From contig LCQW01000010.1 in NCBI GenBank assembly GCA_001004345.1, positions 1 through 32,359 of the forward strand: 32,359 nucleotides of DNA, given 5' to 3'. The notes under the pieces are model-generated. The model made no database searches. It saw nothing but the letters and a program-made list of their open reading frames with translations, and was not told where the DNA came from. Positions 6,925-14,675 of this stretch are shown here, piece after piece (position 1 is the first letter of the stretch; the number at the start of each line of letters is the position of its first letter). The position numbers and the translations under genes were made by a program. Source of the DNA: Candidatus Kaiserbacteria bacterium GW2011_GWA2_52_12. Lineage in GTDB: Bacteria; Patescibacteriota; Minisyncoccia; Phycocordibacterales; UBA2100.

Positions 6925-7762
6925 CCGTATGACGCTTGCAAATGCGGCCGCGTCGGCAAGCGTCATATCGAAATTTCGACGGGAAGTGTGGGCATATTGG
7001 AAAAAGCATGGTCGTCATGATCTGCCGTGGCGGAAAACAAAAGATCCATACAAAATCATTGTCTCCGAAGTAATGCTGCAGCAGACGCAGGTGCACCGGG
7101 TAATCGGAAAATACGGAGAATTTTTGGAAAGATTCCCGAATGTCCGCGCGCTTGCGCGCGCAGAACTCTCTGATGTTTTGAAAATGTGGAGCGGGCTCGG
7201 ATACAACAGGCGCGCGAAATATCTCAAGGATGCGGCGCGACATATTGTTGATGAAAATGGCGGTCGCGTTCCGAAGGCCGTAATTCTTTTGCAAAAACTT
7301 CCCGGCGTGGGGCCATATACCGCTTCTGCGGTGCGAGTATTCGCATTCAATCTGCCGGACATTTTGATCGAGACAAATGTGCGGGCCGTGTTTATTCACG
7401 AATTTTTCAATGATAAGAAAAAAGTGAGTGATGCGCAGATCACCCCGCTTGCGCATGAGGCGGCGGAAGGGCAAGACCCGCGTCTATGGCACGCCGCCCT
7501 TATGGACTATGGCGTACATATCAAGAAATTTCATCAAAACCCAACGCGTAAAAGCGCACACCATGGCATGCAAACGCCATTCGACGGTTCGCTACGGCAG
7601 GTGCGTGGCGCTGTACTGAAGCTGCTCCACATGGGCTCGCACGGCGACCTTGCGCTCGCGAAGAAACTCTCATTCGAACAATCCTACATTCATAAAGCAC
7701 TCGAAGGTTTGAAAAAAGATGGACTTGTGACAAATGATAGAGGGGTGTGGCAGATTTCGTGA
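6914..7762 (+). CDS. MutY-like A/G-specific adenine glycosylase lacking the Fe-S cluster
   Basis: A HhH-GPD DNA glycosylase of 282 residues, probably removing adenine mispaired with 8-oxoguanine. HDLPWRKTKDPY and IIVSEVMLQQTQVHRV match MutY, including the catalytic Glu of SEVML; LPGVGPYTASAV is the helix-hairpin-helix. The second catalytic position, Asp in MutY (DGNV), reads ETNV here. After MDYG, where MutY has its four cluster cysteines, the sequence is HIKKFHQNPTRKSAHHG with no Cys at all. The C-terminal 65 residues look like a winged helix and not the NUDIX-like MutY domain. The ATG at 6914 overlaps the HAD gene by 11 bases, suggesting translational coupling. Confidence 0.85.
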   Translation: MSSDRMTLANAAASASVISKFRREVWAYWKKHGRHDLPWRKTKDPYKIIVSEVMLQQTQVHRVIGKYGEFLERFPNVRALARAELSDVLKMWSGLGYNRRAKYLKDAARHIVDENGGRVPKAVILLQKLPGVGPYTASAVRVFAFNLPDILIETNVRAVFIHEFFNDKKKVSDAQITPLAHEAAEGQDPRLWHAALMDYGVHIKKFHQNPTRKSAHHGMQTPFDGSLRQVRGAVLKLLHMGSHGDLALAKKLSFEQSYIHKALEGLKKDGLVTNDRGVWQIS

Positions 7763-7783
7763 ACCGTCCTCTCGTATGCGACG

Positions 7784-7803
7784 CCTGCTTGCCGGTAGGC
7801 AGG
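7784..7803. repeat. 20-bp palindromic repeat, intergenic
   Basis: CCTGCTTGCCGGTAGGCAGG folds into a ten-base-pair stem with two G-U pairs when transcribed. It looks like a short GC-rich palindrome family common in Patescibacteria. It lies 21 bases after the mutY-like stop. Confidence 0.55.
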
Positions 7804-7921
7804 GCCTCATCCTCTCGGAAAAAGGAAGTTGGAGGATAGTTTCGTAATATTTTTAAAGATTCGCCCTCCGTTTTTTCTTCAAGGCAATAATTCTTCCTAA
7901 TCAATGGTGTTGAAAATCGAC

Positions 7922-7949
7922 TTTACTTTACATTTTAAAAGAGTATAGA
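7922..7949 (+). promoter_or_regulatory. putative promoter in the gap before the dehydrogenase
   Basis: TTTACT is followed after 16 bases by TATAGA (7944-7949), giving a leader of about 50 bases. The leader contains two tiny hairpins, CGTGgtaaCACG and GATCtttgaGATC, and then the Shine-Dalgarno GGGAGGA at 7994-8000. The rest of the gap 7763-8004 holds the palindrome at 7784 and AT-rich sequence with T-runs. I see no gene in it. Confidence 0.4.
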
Positions 7950-8004
7950 GAATGGCAACGTGGTAACACGCTGATCTTTGAGATCCCTATTATGGGAGGA
8001 AACA

Positions 8005-9363
8005 ATGGGAAAAAGAACAGCCTTCGACAAATATCTTGCTCAACTCGAGAAAGCAGCCAAGGTTCTCGACCTTGATCCGCGAATATACGCGCGGCTTCAG
8101 GTACAGGCTCGTCTCGTCCGCGGGACTGTCCGCATTGAAATGGACGACGGGTCTTTCAAAGAATTTCCCGTGTATCGCTGCCAGCACAACCACGCGCGCG
8201 GCCCCACGCAGGGCGGCACGCGCTTCGACCTTGCGGTGTGCGAGAGCGAAATAAAGTTCCTCGCCGCAATGATGACGATGAAAAATGCCATTGACGACAT
8301 CATGCACGGCGGCGGAAAGGGCGGCATTCGCGTGGACAAGTTCGCCCTTTCTATGGGCGAACGCGAACGCTTATGCCGCGGGTACATCCGCACTATCGCG
8401 CCGTGGATCGGACCGCGCGTTGACGGCCCGGCACCCGATGTCGGGACTGGCGCACAAGAGATGGCATGGTTCCTTGATGAGTATGAGCGCATCATCGGTG
8501 GTGAGCACTGCTTCGCGGCGTTCACCGGCAAACCGGTTGTTCTCGGAGGTTCTCTGGGGCGCAGCGATGCCACAGCGCTCGGCGCCGTCTATGCCACGGA
8601 AGCGATGATGAATAAGCTCGGTCTCAAAGGTCAACAGACGGTCGCTATTCAAGGTTTCGGCAATGCCGGTGACTTTTATGCAAAGTTGATGAAAGACCGC
8701 GGGCATACAATCATTTCTGTTTCCGATCGTAGCGGCACGATCTCCGACCCCTCTGGTTTCGACCTTTACGATTTGCACAATTTCTGCCATGACGAAAGTG
8801 GCAAAAAAATCCGCAAAGTCACGGAGTATCCACGGTGGGATCGAAGTATCGATCCGTTGCGCGTTGCCTTGAGTGCGGATATTTTTGCACCGGCGGCATT
8901 TGAAGACCTCATTGACGCACACATGGCGCGCGAGCTGCAGTCAAAATTCATCGTTGAACTTGCCAATGGTCCGTGCACCGAAGAAGCCGACGAAATCCTC
9001 GCAGGGCGCGGCATTCCCGTCATTCCCGACATCTATGCCTCCGGCGGCGGAGTGCGGGTGAGCGCTGCGGAAAAGATCCAGGGATTGGAAAACCAAAAAT
9101 GGCCGGCGAATCGCGTACACACATGGCTCAAAGATCAAATGTTCAAAGCTTTCGATGACTTGAAGAAAACGAAAGAACGATATCAACTGCGATCGCTGCG
9201 TGAAGCGGCGATGGTCTTTGCGGTCGGCGCCGTCGCAGAGGCAATGGCCTGGCGCGGCGGATTCGAATATAAATACGGCGAAACAATCGACGTCCCGACT
9301 GTGACGGTCTACAAAGACCTTTCCAGCAAGGGTCCGAAATTGGTACACCGAAAAAGCGCATAA
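8005..9363 (+). CDS. gdhA: Glu/Leu/Phe/Val-type NAD(P)-dependent dehydrogenase, likely glutamate dehydrogenase
   Basis: This 452-residue enzyme oxidatively deaminates an amino acid, most likely glutamate to 2-oxoglutarate, or runs in reverse to fix ammonia. Visible signatures are GPTQGGTRFDLAVCESEIKFLA, the substrate-binding Lys in GGGKGGIRVDK, GPAPDVGTGAQEMAW with the catalytic Asp, and the dinucleotide loop AIQGFGNAGDFYA. ELANGPCTEEAD and PDIYASGGGV mark the C-terminal half. The ATG at 8005 is set by the Shine-Dalgarno GGGAGGA four bases upstream; this gene is thus clearly not leaderless. It stands alone, with a bidirectional terminator behind it. Glutamate versus leucine or valine specificity cannot be settled by eye. 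Confidence 0.92.
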   Translation: MGKRTAFDKYLAQLEKAAKVLDLDPRIYARLQVQARLVRGTVRIEMDDGSFKEFPVYRCQHNHARGPTQGGTRFDLAVCESEIKFLAAMMTMKNAIDDIMHGGGKGGIRVDKFALSMGERERLCRGYIRTIAPWIGPRVDGPAPDVGTGAQEMAWFLDEYERIIGGEHCFAAFTGKPVVLGGSLGRSDATALGAVYATEAMMNKLGLKGQQTVAIQGFGNAGDFYAKLMKDRGHTIISVSDRSGTISDPSGFDLYDLHNFCHDESGKKIRKVTEYPRWDRSIDPLRVALSADIFAPAAFEDLIDAHMARELQSKFIVELANGPCTEEADEILAGRGIPVIPDIYASGGGVRVSAAEKIQGLENQKWPANRVHTWLKDQMFKAFDDLKKTKERYQLRSLREAAMVFAVGAVAEAMAWRGGFEYKYGETIDVPTVTVYKDLSSKGPKLVHRKSA

Positions 9364-9373
9364 CAAGAACAAC

Positions 9374-9409
9374 AAAACGCCGGAAAAAAACCGGCGTTTT
9401 ATTTTGACA
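9374..9409. terminator. bidirectional terminator between the dehydrogenase and the convergent small gene
   Basis: AAAACGCCGG (9374-9383) and CCGGCGTTTT (9391-9400) form a perfect ten-base-pair stem around seven A. TTTTATTTT follows on the plus strand, and the minus strand also ends in T's. Confidence 0.92.
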
Positions 9410-9428
9410 ATAATTTATATACTTACAG

Positions 9429-9638
9429 TTACTCCCACTTTTTGTTCCAGATTCCGACGATAAACGCGATAAGACCAAGGCCGCTAAAAACATATGTGAG
9501 CATGCCCCACGTATTTGCCGCGGCAGGAGTGTATTGCAGCATCACCTCCGCTGGAATCGGCCACATAATGTTAACTATATTTCCGAGAACAGCTGCAATC
9601 ACAAACGATAGCGACGACAAGAAAAACGGCTTTTTCAT
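9429..9638 (-). CDS. small two-helix membrane protein
   Basis: I do not recognise this 69-residue protein. It starts MKKPFFLSSL and has two hydrophobic helices (about residues 5-27 and 44-64) joined by a loop with IPAEVMLQYTPAAANTW, and ends WNKKWE. The basic N-terminus suggests a signal-anchor type insertion. It shares the terminator at 9374 with the convergent dehydrogenase gene. There is no Shine-Dalgarno sequence at the usual distance; AGGA lies about 15 bases upstream. Confidence 0.55.
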   Translation of the reverse strand: MKKPFFLSSLSFVIAAVLGNIVNIMWPIPAEVMLQYTPAAANTWGMLTYVFSGLGLIAFIVGIWNKKWE

Positions 9639-9714
9639 AGCAAAATTAATTAATCCTAATGAAGTAATTATTCTCCTCGTGCGTCAAAAAACAAGGAAAG
9701 GGTGGGGATTGCAT

Positions 9715-9749
9715 AAAAAATCCGCGGCAAGGCGAGGCCTTGCCGCGGA
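9715..9749 (-). terminator. terminator of the Cys-rich small membrane gene
   Basis: On the minus strand TCCGCGGCAAGGC and GCCTTGCCGCGGA form a perfect 13-base-pair stem with a three-base loop, followed by six T. Confidence 0.92.
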
Positions 9750-9789
9750 TCTCGAGAAAGGTTTCCTTGAAAAAAGGTTCCTGACACCT

Positions 9790-9984
9790 TTATTTGCAGC
9801 CGGGGGAGTAATAACAGGCACCGCGCACGATATTCGTCCAGAGATGGTCAGGATCGAGATACCAGCTCCATACGAGACAAACGATAATTCCAACAATGCA
9901 CAGCCCCATAAGTCCCCACAGCGAGTTGATAAACCATCGGGGCGTGTCGTTACCGCAATTGCAGTTGCTGCATTTCTTATACAT
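9790..9984 (-). CDS. small membrane protein with N-terminal Cys motif
   Basis: This 64-residue protein is unknown to me. It starts MYKKCSNCNCGND, with three cysteines spaced CxxCxC that could bind a metal or be lipid-modified. One hydrophobic helix follows (about residues 20-44, ending LVWSWYL), and the C-terminal tail contains ACYYSPGC with two more cysteines. The frame is supported by GAGGAG eight bases before the ATG and by a perfect terminator 41 bases after the stop. A GTG one codon upstream is an alternative start. Confidence 0.6.
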   Translation of the reverse strand: MYKKCSNCNCGNDTPRWFINSLWGLMGLCIVGIIVCLVWSWYLDPDHLWTNIVRGACYYSPGCK

Positions 9985-10046
9985 CACGACGACTCCTCTG
10001 CCGAGAATTCAACTAGTCGCTAGTATCAGTGTATGCGCCGCCCTTG

Positions 10047-11975
10047 TCAAATGCTCACAATAACCGGAATCACTATCGGGCGTTTCATGGTGCGCTGGAG
10101 CAAGAATTGCGAGACGGAGTCGGCGAGGTCTTCACGCGCGGCGTCGAGGTCGGCGGCGCGCGGGTTGCGGAGTGAGGTTTCCACCGACTTGCGGATGATG
10201 AGGCGCGTCTGGTCCATGAGTTCTTTGTTGTCGCGGAGGTATACAAAGCCGCGCGAAATAATATCGGGTGATTTGTGAAGTTTGCCGGTGCGTCTGTCGA
10301 TGGTCGCGACGACGACACAGAATCCTTCCTGCCCGAGCGCTTTTCTATCGCGCATGAGGACGTCGGAGAGTTCGCTGACAGTCGTACCTTCGACGACGCG
10401 CAATTCCGACGGCGCCTTCATCGCGTGCTTCGATATCTTCTCGCCATTCTTTATTTCGATGATAGAGCTGTTGTCGGGAATGCAGATGTTTTCCGGTGCA
10501 ACGCCCATCTCGACGGCGACATCGGCGTGTACGCGGAGCATGTAGTGGTAGCCGTGCACGGGGATGAAGAATTTCGGCTTGATCTGCTTGTGGATCCACA
10601 CCGCCTCTTCGCGATTGCCGTGGCCGGATGCGTGCACGTCGGATGCGTGATAGGTGATGATGTGCGCTCCTTGGCGCGAGAGGTTGTCTTTGAGTTTCTG
10701 CACGGCGCGTTCGTTGCCCGGGATGACGGACGACGAGAGGACGACCGTGTCGGTTTGCTGCAGGCGGATGTATTTGTGGGTCTTGTTGCCGATGCGCGCG
10801 AGCGAAGCGAATTCATCGCCCTGTGCGCCGGTCGCAAGAATTATCATTTTCTCCGGCGGATATTGAGCCATGTTTTCGACCGCGACCACGGTGTCGTCTT
10901 TGTATTTGATGAGTCCGAGCTCGCGTGCGATCTCGATATTGGTGCGCATGGACCTGCCATCGATGACTATTTTTTTGTTGTACTCCTCGGCGAAATGCAC
11001 GACGCGGATGAGACGCTCGAGGTGCGAAGCGAACATGGCGACGATGAGGCGCCCCTTGGATTCTTTGATTATCTTTTCGAGCGTGCGATACACATTGACC
11101 TCTGGAATGGACCATCCCGGCTGCCATACATTGGTCGAATCCATGAGGAGCGCGAGGACGTTCCGATCTTTGAAGATACCAAACTCGCGCTTCTCTTCGT
11201 CGGACGGTTCACCGTCAACATGCGAGAGCTTGATGTCGCCGGTAAAGATGATGTCGCCCCACGGCGTCTCGATGATGATGCCCATCGCATCCGGCACGGT
11301 GTGCGTGACGCCGAAAAATCGGATGGTCGCTCGCCCTAATTTTATGACCTCGTCCTTTTCCACTTCACGGACCACGACAGGCGTTGTTTGCGCAAATTCT
11401 TCTTGACGCTTCGCAATCATTTTTCCGGTGAGGCGGCGCGTATAGATGGTCGGATTACCGATGCGATCGATGATGTAGGGGATGCCGCCGATATGGTCGA
11501 GGTGTCCGTGCGAAATAAGCATGCCGCGGATCATGTGGCGGCGCTCTTCGAGGTAGCCGGTGTTCGGTAAAATATAATCGATGCCTGGCGTGTCGTCTTC
11601 GCTGAATGCGAATCCGCAATCGAGAATGAAAATGTCGCCGCGGAATTCTATCGCGGTCATATTACGGCCGATCTCTTCGACGCCACCAAGCGGAATAATG
11701 CGGATGGTGTCCTCGGCGGGCGAGGGGATCGGTCCGCCATTTGGTCTGCGCAGGGTGGTCGCCTGGTGCGAGACGCGTGACTTGCCGCGGCGTGGCGGAT
11801 GCGAGAGGCGGCCACCTGTCCGGCCAGAGAAATGACGGCGAGGTCTTCCTCCGCCGCCCGGGCGGGGCGCTACGCCGGGCCTTGAGGGTGCGTGCGATGG
11901 CCGGCCCCTATCGGGGCCTGTCCTTCCCGGACCACCGGGGCTTCTGCTAGGTGGTTTGTTTGCTGATGGTTCCAT
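10047..11975 (-). CDS. rnj: ribonuclease J (metallo-beta-lactamase/beta-CASP family)
   Basis: RNase J is a 5'-3' exoribonuclease and endonuclease used in mRNA decay and rRNA maturation. The core starts at about residue 90 with RIIPLGGVEEIGRNM. The metal-binding motif is SHGHLDHIGG (about residues 155-164), TGDIKLSH supplies a further ligand, and beta-CASP blocks such as VPVHGYHYMLRVHA (FFIPVHGY) follow. In front of the core are about 89 residues rich in Gly, Pro, Arg and Ser, a disordered basic tail that may bind RNA. The ATG at 11975 is chosen because it lies eight bases after the upstream gene's stop; longer frames would overlap that gene. It is the last gene of secG, solute-binding protein, RNase J. 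Confidence 0.95.
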   Translation of the reverse strand: MEPSANKPPSRSPGGPGRTGPDRGRPSHAPSRPGVAPRPGGGGRPRRHFSGRTGGRLSHPPRRGKSRVSHQATTLRRPNGGPIPSPAEDTIRIIPLGGVEEIGRNMTAIEFRGDIFILDCGFAFSEDDTPGIDYILPNTGYLEERRHMIRGMLISHGHLDHIGGIPYIIDRIGNPTIYTRRLTGKMIAKRQEEFAQTTPVVVREVEKDEVIKLGRATIRFFGVTHTVPDAMGIIIETPWGDIIFTGDIKLSHVDGEPSDEEKREFGIFKDRNVLALLMDSTNVWQPGWSIPEVNVYRTLEKIIKESKGRLIVAMFASHLERLIRVVHFAEEYNKKIVIDGRSMRTNIEIARELGLIKYKDDTVVAVENMAQYPPEKMIILATGAQGDEFASLARIGNKTHKYIRLQQTDTVVLSSSVIPGNERAVQKLKDNLSRQGAHIITYHASDVHASGHGNREEAVWIHKQIKPKFFIPVHGYHYMLRVHADVAVEMGVAPENICIPDNSSIIEIKNGEKISKHAMKAPSELRVVEGTTVSELSDVLMRDRKALGQEGFCVVVATIDRRTGKLHKSPDIISRGFVYLRDNKELMDQTRLIIRKSVETSLRNPRAADLDAAREDLADSVSQFLLQRTMKRPIVIPVIVSI

Positions 11976-11983
11976 AGGTAATT

Positions 11984-13873
11984 TTAGTTTGTTGCAGTTA
12001 CGTCGTTCGTGAATATATTCCAGACGTGCTCGGTATCCGTGTACCATTGGTAGGTATTGAGGAAGCGTCCGGCAGGAGTCGAGAGCGTACCGATGCTGAT
12101 TCCCTGGATCGATTTCGGTACTATATAGATAAAGTTGGGAGAGAACAAGAAAATGGCGGCGTTGTCCTTTTTGACGAGTGCTGCGAATTCTGCGTACAGG
12201 CGGTCGCGCTCTTTCTTATTGGTCGTCGCGCGGGCGTTCGCGAGCAGGGAATCGGCTTTCGAATTTGCATAGAGCGCGAGGTTCAATCCCGGGTCGTTGC
12301 GCTGGCTCGAGTGCCAGAAAGCGAAGAAATCTCCTTCGCGGCCGACGACTTCGCCGAAAAGTATCGCATCGTAGGCGCGCGGACGGATGACATTGGTGTT
12401 CAACTCCGAAAGCGGATATACCTGCACATCAACGGTGATACCGGCGGCTTTCCAATCTGCCGCAATGAGGTTCGCCGCTTTCACCAGCTCCGGCTGATCG
12501 GCCGTCACAAGGGTGAATTTCAACGTCGTTATACTCTTCCCCTTGCCTTTTGTCCACACGCCACCGGCCTCATCGAATGACCACTTCCCGCGCTTGAGTA
12601 TGTTTTGTGCATTTTCAACAAGGGAGGATGAAGACGCGACTACCGTCGAGGGGGAAACACTCGCATTTTGTTCTATGACGCCGGGCGGGATAGGACCGTC
12701 GAGGACGACGCCATTGCCGGCGAGCACCTTCTCGACGAGTGCGTATTTGTCTATTGCAGTATCGAGCGCTGCGCGCACCGATGCATCGGCGAGCACAGTG
12801 GCGTGATTTTGATTAAAGAATATTCCGAACGTCCGCGGGAGAGGCATGGAAAGTATGGTGCTGTCGTCCGCGCGCGTGATCGCGGGAAGGTCGGTCGGCG
12901 TGACACCAGCCATCGCACCGATTTTTCCGGCGTTGAACGCCTTTATCATATCCGCTTCGTTGGAATAAAACTTGAAAATGATGTGCTTCAAATGCGGGGC
13001 GCCGAGAGTAAAACCCTTGAACGGTACGAGATCGTAGGTCGTGACGGAGCCGGTCGAATCCGTATCTGTCGAGGCGACGCGATACGGACCGCTGCCGACG
13101 GGGTGCGTGTTGAGCGACGTAAAGGGAAATTCTTCTGCGGTGACATTTTGCCAGAGATGTTTCGGAAGGATACCGAGCGTCGTATCGTAGATGAACGGCG
13201 CGTACGCTTTGGGCAGCTTGAAAATAACGGTGCGCTGATCGGGAGTCGATACTAGTACCCCCTCCCAGTCCGCGCGGTGCGGGCTTTTGATATCGGGATT
13301 TTGTATAGCCTGTACGGTAAACAGAACATCCGTCGACGTGACTGGTGTGCCATCTTGGAACATCGCGTTTTGTTTCAATGTGAATGTGTAAGTAGTGCCG
13401 TCATCGGAGACAGAATATGACGATGCGAGGTCGGGAACGAGCGTCCCGCCCGCCTGCGCCGAAGCTTCGGCGGGCAGGTCGGGGAGCGCGCGCATAAGGC
13501 CGGAAAAAATGAGCATGCTCAAGTCTTGGTCGGGCTGTGAAAGCGTCATTATAGGATTGATGAACCGGGCCGGTCCGACCTCGCCTTCGATCAACGTCCC
13601 TCCTGCGGTTGGAACGGTGGTTGAGACATACGAACTCACGCCCGAAAGAAGCGCAAGCGCGCTTACTGCAAGGACGACCGTAAGACCATACAAAAGCAGA
13701 CGCTCGCTCGGTGAAAATGCGATAAGTAAACTCTCAAGCCGTGAAAATACGGATACACCCCGCTCTTTCAAGAACAGCGTTTTCATGTCGGTTTTTTTAT
13801 TCTGATACGCGACATCGCCATCCTCGGGACGTTGCCTATCGGTATGAGGAGATAGATCGAGCTCACTGCTCAT
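11984..13873 (-). CDS. membrane-anchored solute-binding protein, family 5 (peptide/oligopeptide type)
   Basis: An extracytoplasmic substrate-binding protein related to DppA/OppA. Instead of a lipoprotein signal it has a cytoplasmic N-terminus, then a transmembrane anchor containing LLLYGLTVVLAVSALALL. Family 5 features follow: GGTLIEGEVGPARFINPI, YTFTLKQNAMFQDGTPVTSTDVLFT, HPVGSGPYRV, and FFNQNHATVLADASVRAALDTAIDK. No permease or ATPase gene is adjacent. The start is uncertain: ATG at 13873 is used, but ATG at 13786 (MKTLFLKERG) is also possible. PAEASAQAGG near the start of the binding domain is encoded by a palindromic repeat. The gene ends eight bases before RNase J. Confidence 0.88.
   Translation of the reverse strand: MSSELDLSPHTDRQRPEDGDVAYQNKKTDMKTLFLKERGVSVFSRLESLLIAFSPSERLLLYGLTVVLAVSALALLSGVSSYVSTTVPTAGGTLIEGEVGPARFINPIMTLSQPDQDLSMLIFSGLMRALPDLPAEASAQAGGTLVPDLASSYSVSDDGTTYTFTLKQNAMFQDGTPVTSTDVLFTVQAIQNPDIKSPHRADWEGVLVSTPDQRTVIFKLPKAYAPFIYDTTLGILPKHLWQNVTAEEFPFTSLNTHPVGSGPYRVASTDTDSTGSVTTYDLVPFKGFTLGAPHLKHIIFKFYSNEADMIKAFNAGKIGAMAGVTPTDLPAITRADDSTILSMPLPRTFGIFFNQNHATVLADASVRAALDTAIDKYALVEKVLAGNGVVLDGPIPPGVIEQNASVSPSTVVASSSSLVENAQNILKRGKWSFDEAGGVWTKGKGKSITTLKFTLVTADQPELVKAANLIAADWKAAGITVDVQVYPLSELNTNVIRPRAYDAILFGEVVGREGDFFAFWHSSQRNDPGLNLALYANSKADSLLANARATTNKKERDRLYAEFAALVKKDNAAIFLFSPNFIYIVPKSIQGISIGTLSTPAGRFLNTYQWYTDTEHVWNIFTNDVTATN
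13448..13478. repeat. palindromic element inserted in frame in the solute-binding protein gene
   Basis: The core CGCCGAAGCTTCGGCG (13457-13472) is a perfect 16-bp palindrome, with imperfect GC-rich arms GCCTG and CAGG outside it. It encodes PAEASAQAGG between ALPDL and TLVPDLA. Confidence 0.6.
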
Positions 13874-13969
13874 AATTCTTCGTAGATAATTTTTTGTGGT
13901 GAAGGCCGTCAGTAAAGAGGGACTTCGGCGCAAAAGCGCGTGCTCTATCCCGCACAGGGGAGGAGTATG

Positions 13970-14203
13970 CTAGCTAATAAACAGATTGACCAACGCCGAC
14001 AATGCAAACAGTATAGCAAGAATAATGGTGGCCCAAAAGAGGGTTTTCTCCAAACCGCGACGCGTGTGGAAACCCGACGAGAAATTGTCGGCTCCGAAGG
14101 CGCCGCCCAAGGATGCGCCCGTGCGCTGCAGGAGAATAGCTGCAATTATCAGCCCCGAAAGGATGATCTGCACGAGAGGCAAGATTGACCGAAGAAAAAC
14201 CAT
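13970..14203 (-). CDS. secG: preprotein translocase subunit SecG
   Basis: SecG is the small helper subunit of the SecYEG channel. The 77 residues form two transmembrane helices (about 5-25 and 55-75). Between them is the family loop LLQRTGASLGGAFGADNFSSGF, cut here to its known core, followed by HTRRGLEKTLFWATI. The ATG at 14203 (MVFLRSILP) is preferred over an upstream ATG because an extended -10 element sits eight bases before it. The gene starts the minus-strand run with the solute-binding protein and RNase J; the gap to the next gene is about 100 bases. It is divergent from groES. Confidence 0.92.
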   Translation of the reverse strand: MVFLRSILPLVQIILSGLIIAAILLQRTGASLGGAFGADNFSSGFHTRRGLEKTLFWATIILAILFALSALVNLFIS

Positions 14204-14211
14204 ATGAAGGC

Positions 14212-14220
14212 ACTGTAGCA
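14212..14220 (-). promoter_or_regulatory. extended -10 promoter of secG
   Basis: On the minus strand TGcTACAGT ends eight bases before the ATG at 14203. It is the same hexamer as in front of glmS and implies an almost leaderless mRNA. Confidence 0.5.
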
Positions 14221-14251
14221 TATTAAAAAGAGAAGCGCAAACACACAGGAC

Positions 14252-14281
14252 TTGACCAACCCCATCCTTCTCATCTATAGT
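14252..14281 (+). promoter_or_regulatory. sigma70-type promoter of groESL
   Basis: TTGACC (14252-14257) is followed by 18 bases and TATAGT (14276-14281), the best -35/-10 pair in the window. The leader to the ATG at 14327 is about 39 bases. No CIRCE inverted repeat is seen, so HrcA control is unlikely. Confidence 0.75.
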
Positions 14282-14326
14282 GCTTCCACAAATTGAATTA
14301 TCAGATTAGTGGTTAATTTTATAGAT

Positions 14327-14665
14327 ATGAAGAAACAACCGAAAGCAAAGGAAGGTAAAAGCCCCGAGACCAAGATCAATATTCATCCGGTAGGAGATGG
14401 CGTGCTCATACGGCCCGAAGACACCCTGAAAAAGACTGCCTCCGGCATCATTATTCCCGACGCGGCAAAACAAGAGAAATCGACAAAAGGAGTCGTTGTC
14501 GCCGTCGGTCCTGGCAAAATGAACGACGACGGGAAAGTTCTTCCCATGAGTATTAAGGTCGGTCAGAAAGTATATTTCAGTCCGGGATGGGAAAGCGAAA
14601 TCGAAATGGATGAGGAAAAATTCTATCTCATCCATGAAAGCGACGTGAAAGCCGTTATCAAATAA
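14327..14665 (+). CDS. groES: co-chaperonin GroES
   Basis: GroES forms the heptameric lid on GroEL. The 112-residue protein contains the family core IHPVGDGVLIRPEDTLKKT, the mobile loop TASGIIIPDAAKQ that contacts GroEL, GVVVAVGPGKMNDDGKVLP, VGQKVYFSPG and the terminal YLIHESDVKAVI. It is about 15 residues longer than the E. coli protein (97) because of a Lys-rich N-terminal extension (MKKQPKAKEGKSPETK). The ATG at 14327 is used; an in-frame GTG at 14309 would add six residues. It lies ten bases before groEL and shares its promoter. Confidence 0.96.
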   Translation: MKKQPKAKEGKSPETKINIHPVGDGVLIRPEDTLKKTASGIIIPDAAKQEKSTKGVVVAVGPGKMNDDGKVLPMSIKVGQKVYFSPGWESEIEMDEEKFYLIHESDVKAVIK

Positions 14666-14675
14666 ATAAAAAACT

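Noticed and set aside
9755-9785. Short direct repeat AAAGGTTTCCT / AAAGGTTCCT near the small Cys-rich gene
   Set aside because: Too short and imperfect to call a functional element; it may just extend the nearby terminator region.
10275-11339. Long plus-strand open frame opposite RNase J (354 codons)
   Set aside because: It is antisense to a gene with clear RNase J motifs. Its sequence has no recognisable domain, and its openness follows from the codon pattern of the real strand.
14222-14326. CIRCE operator for HrcA in front of groES
   Set aside because: The nine-base inverted repeat TTAGCACTC/GAGTGCTAA is absent.
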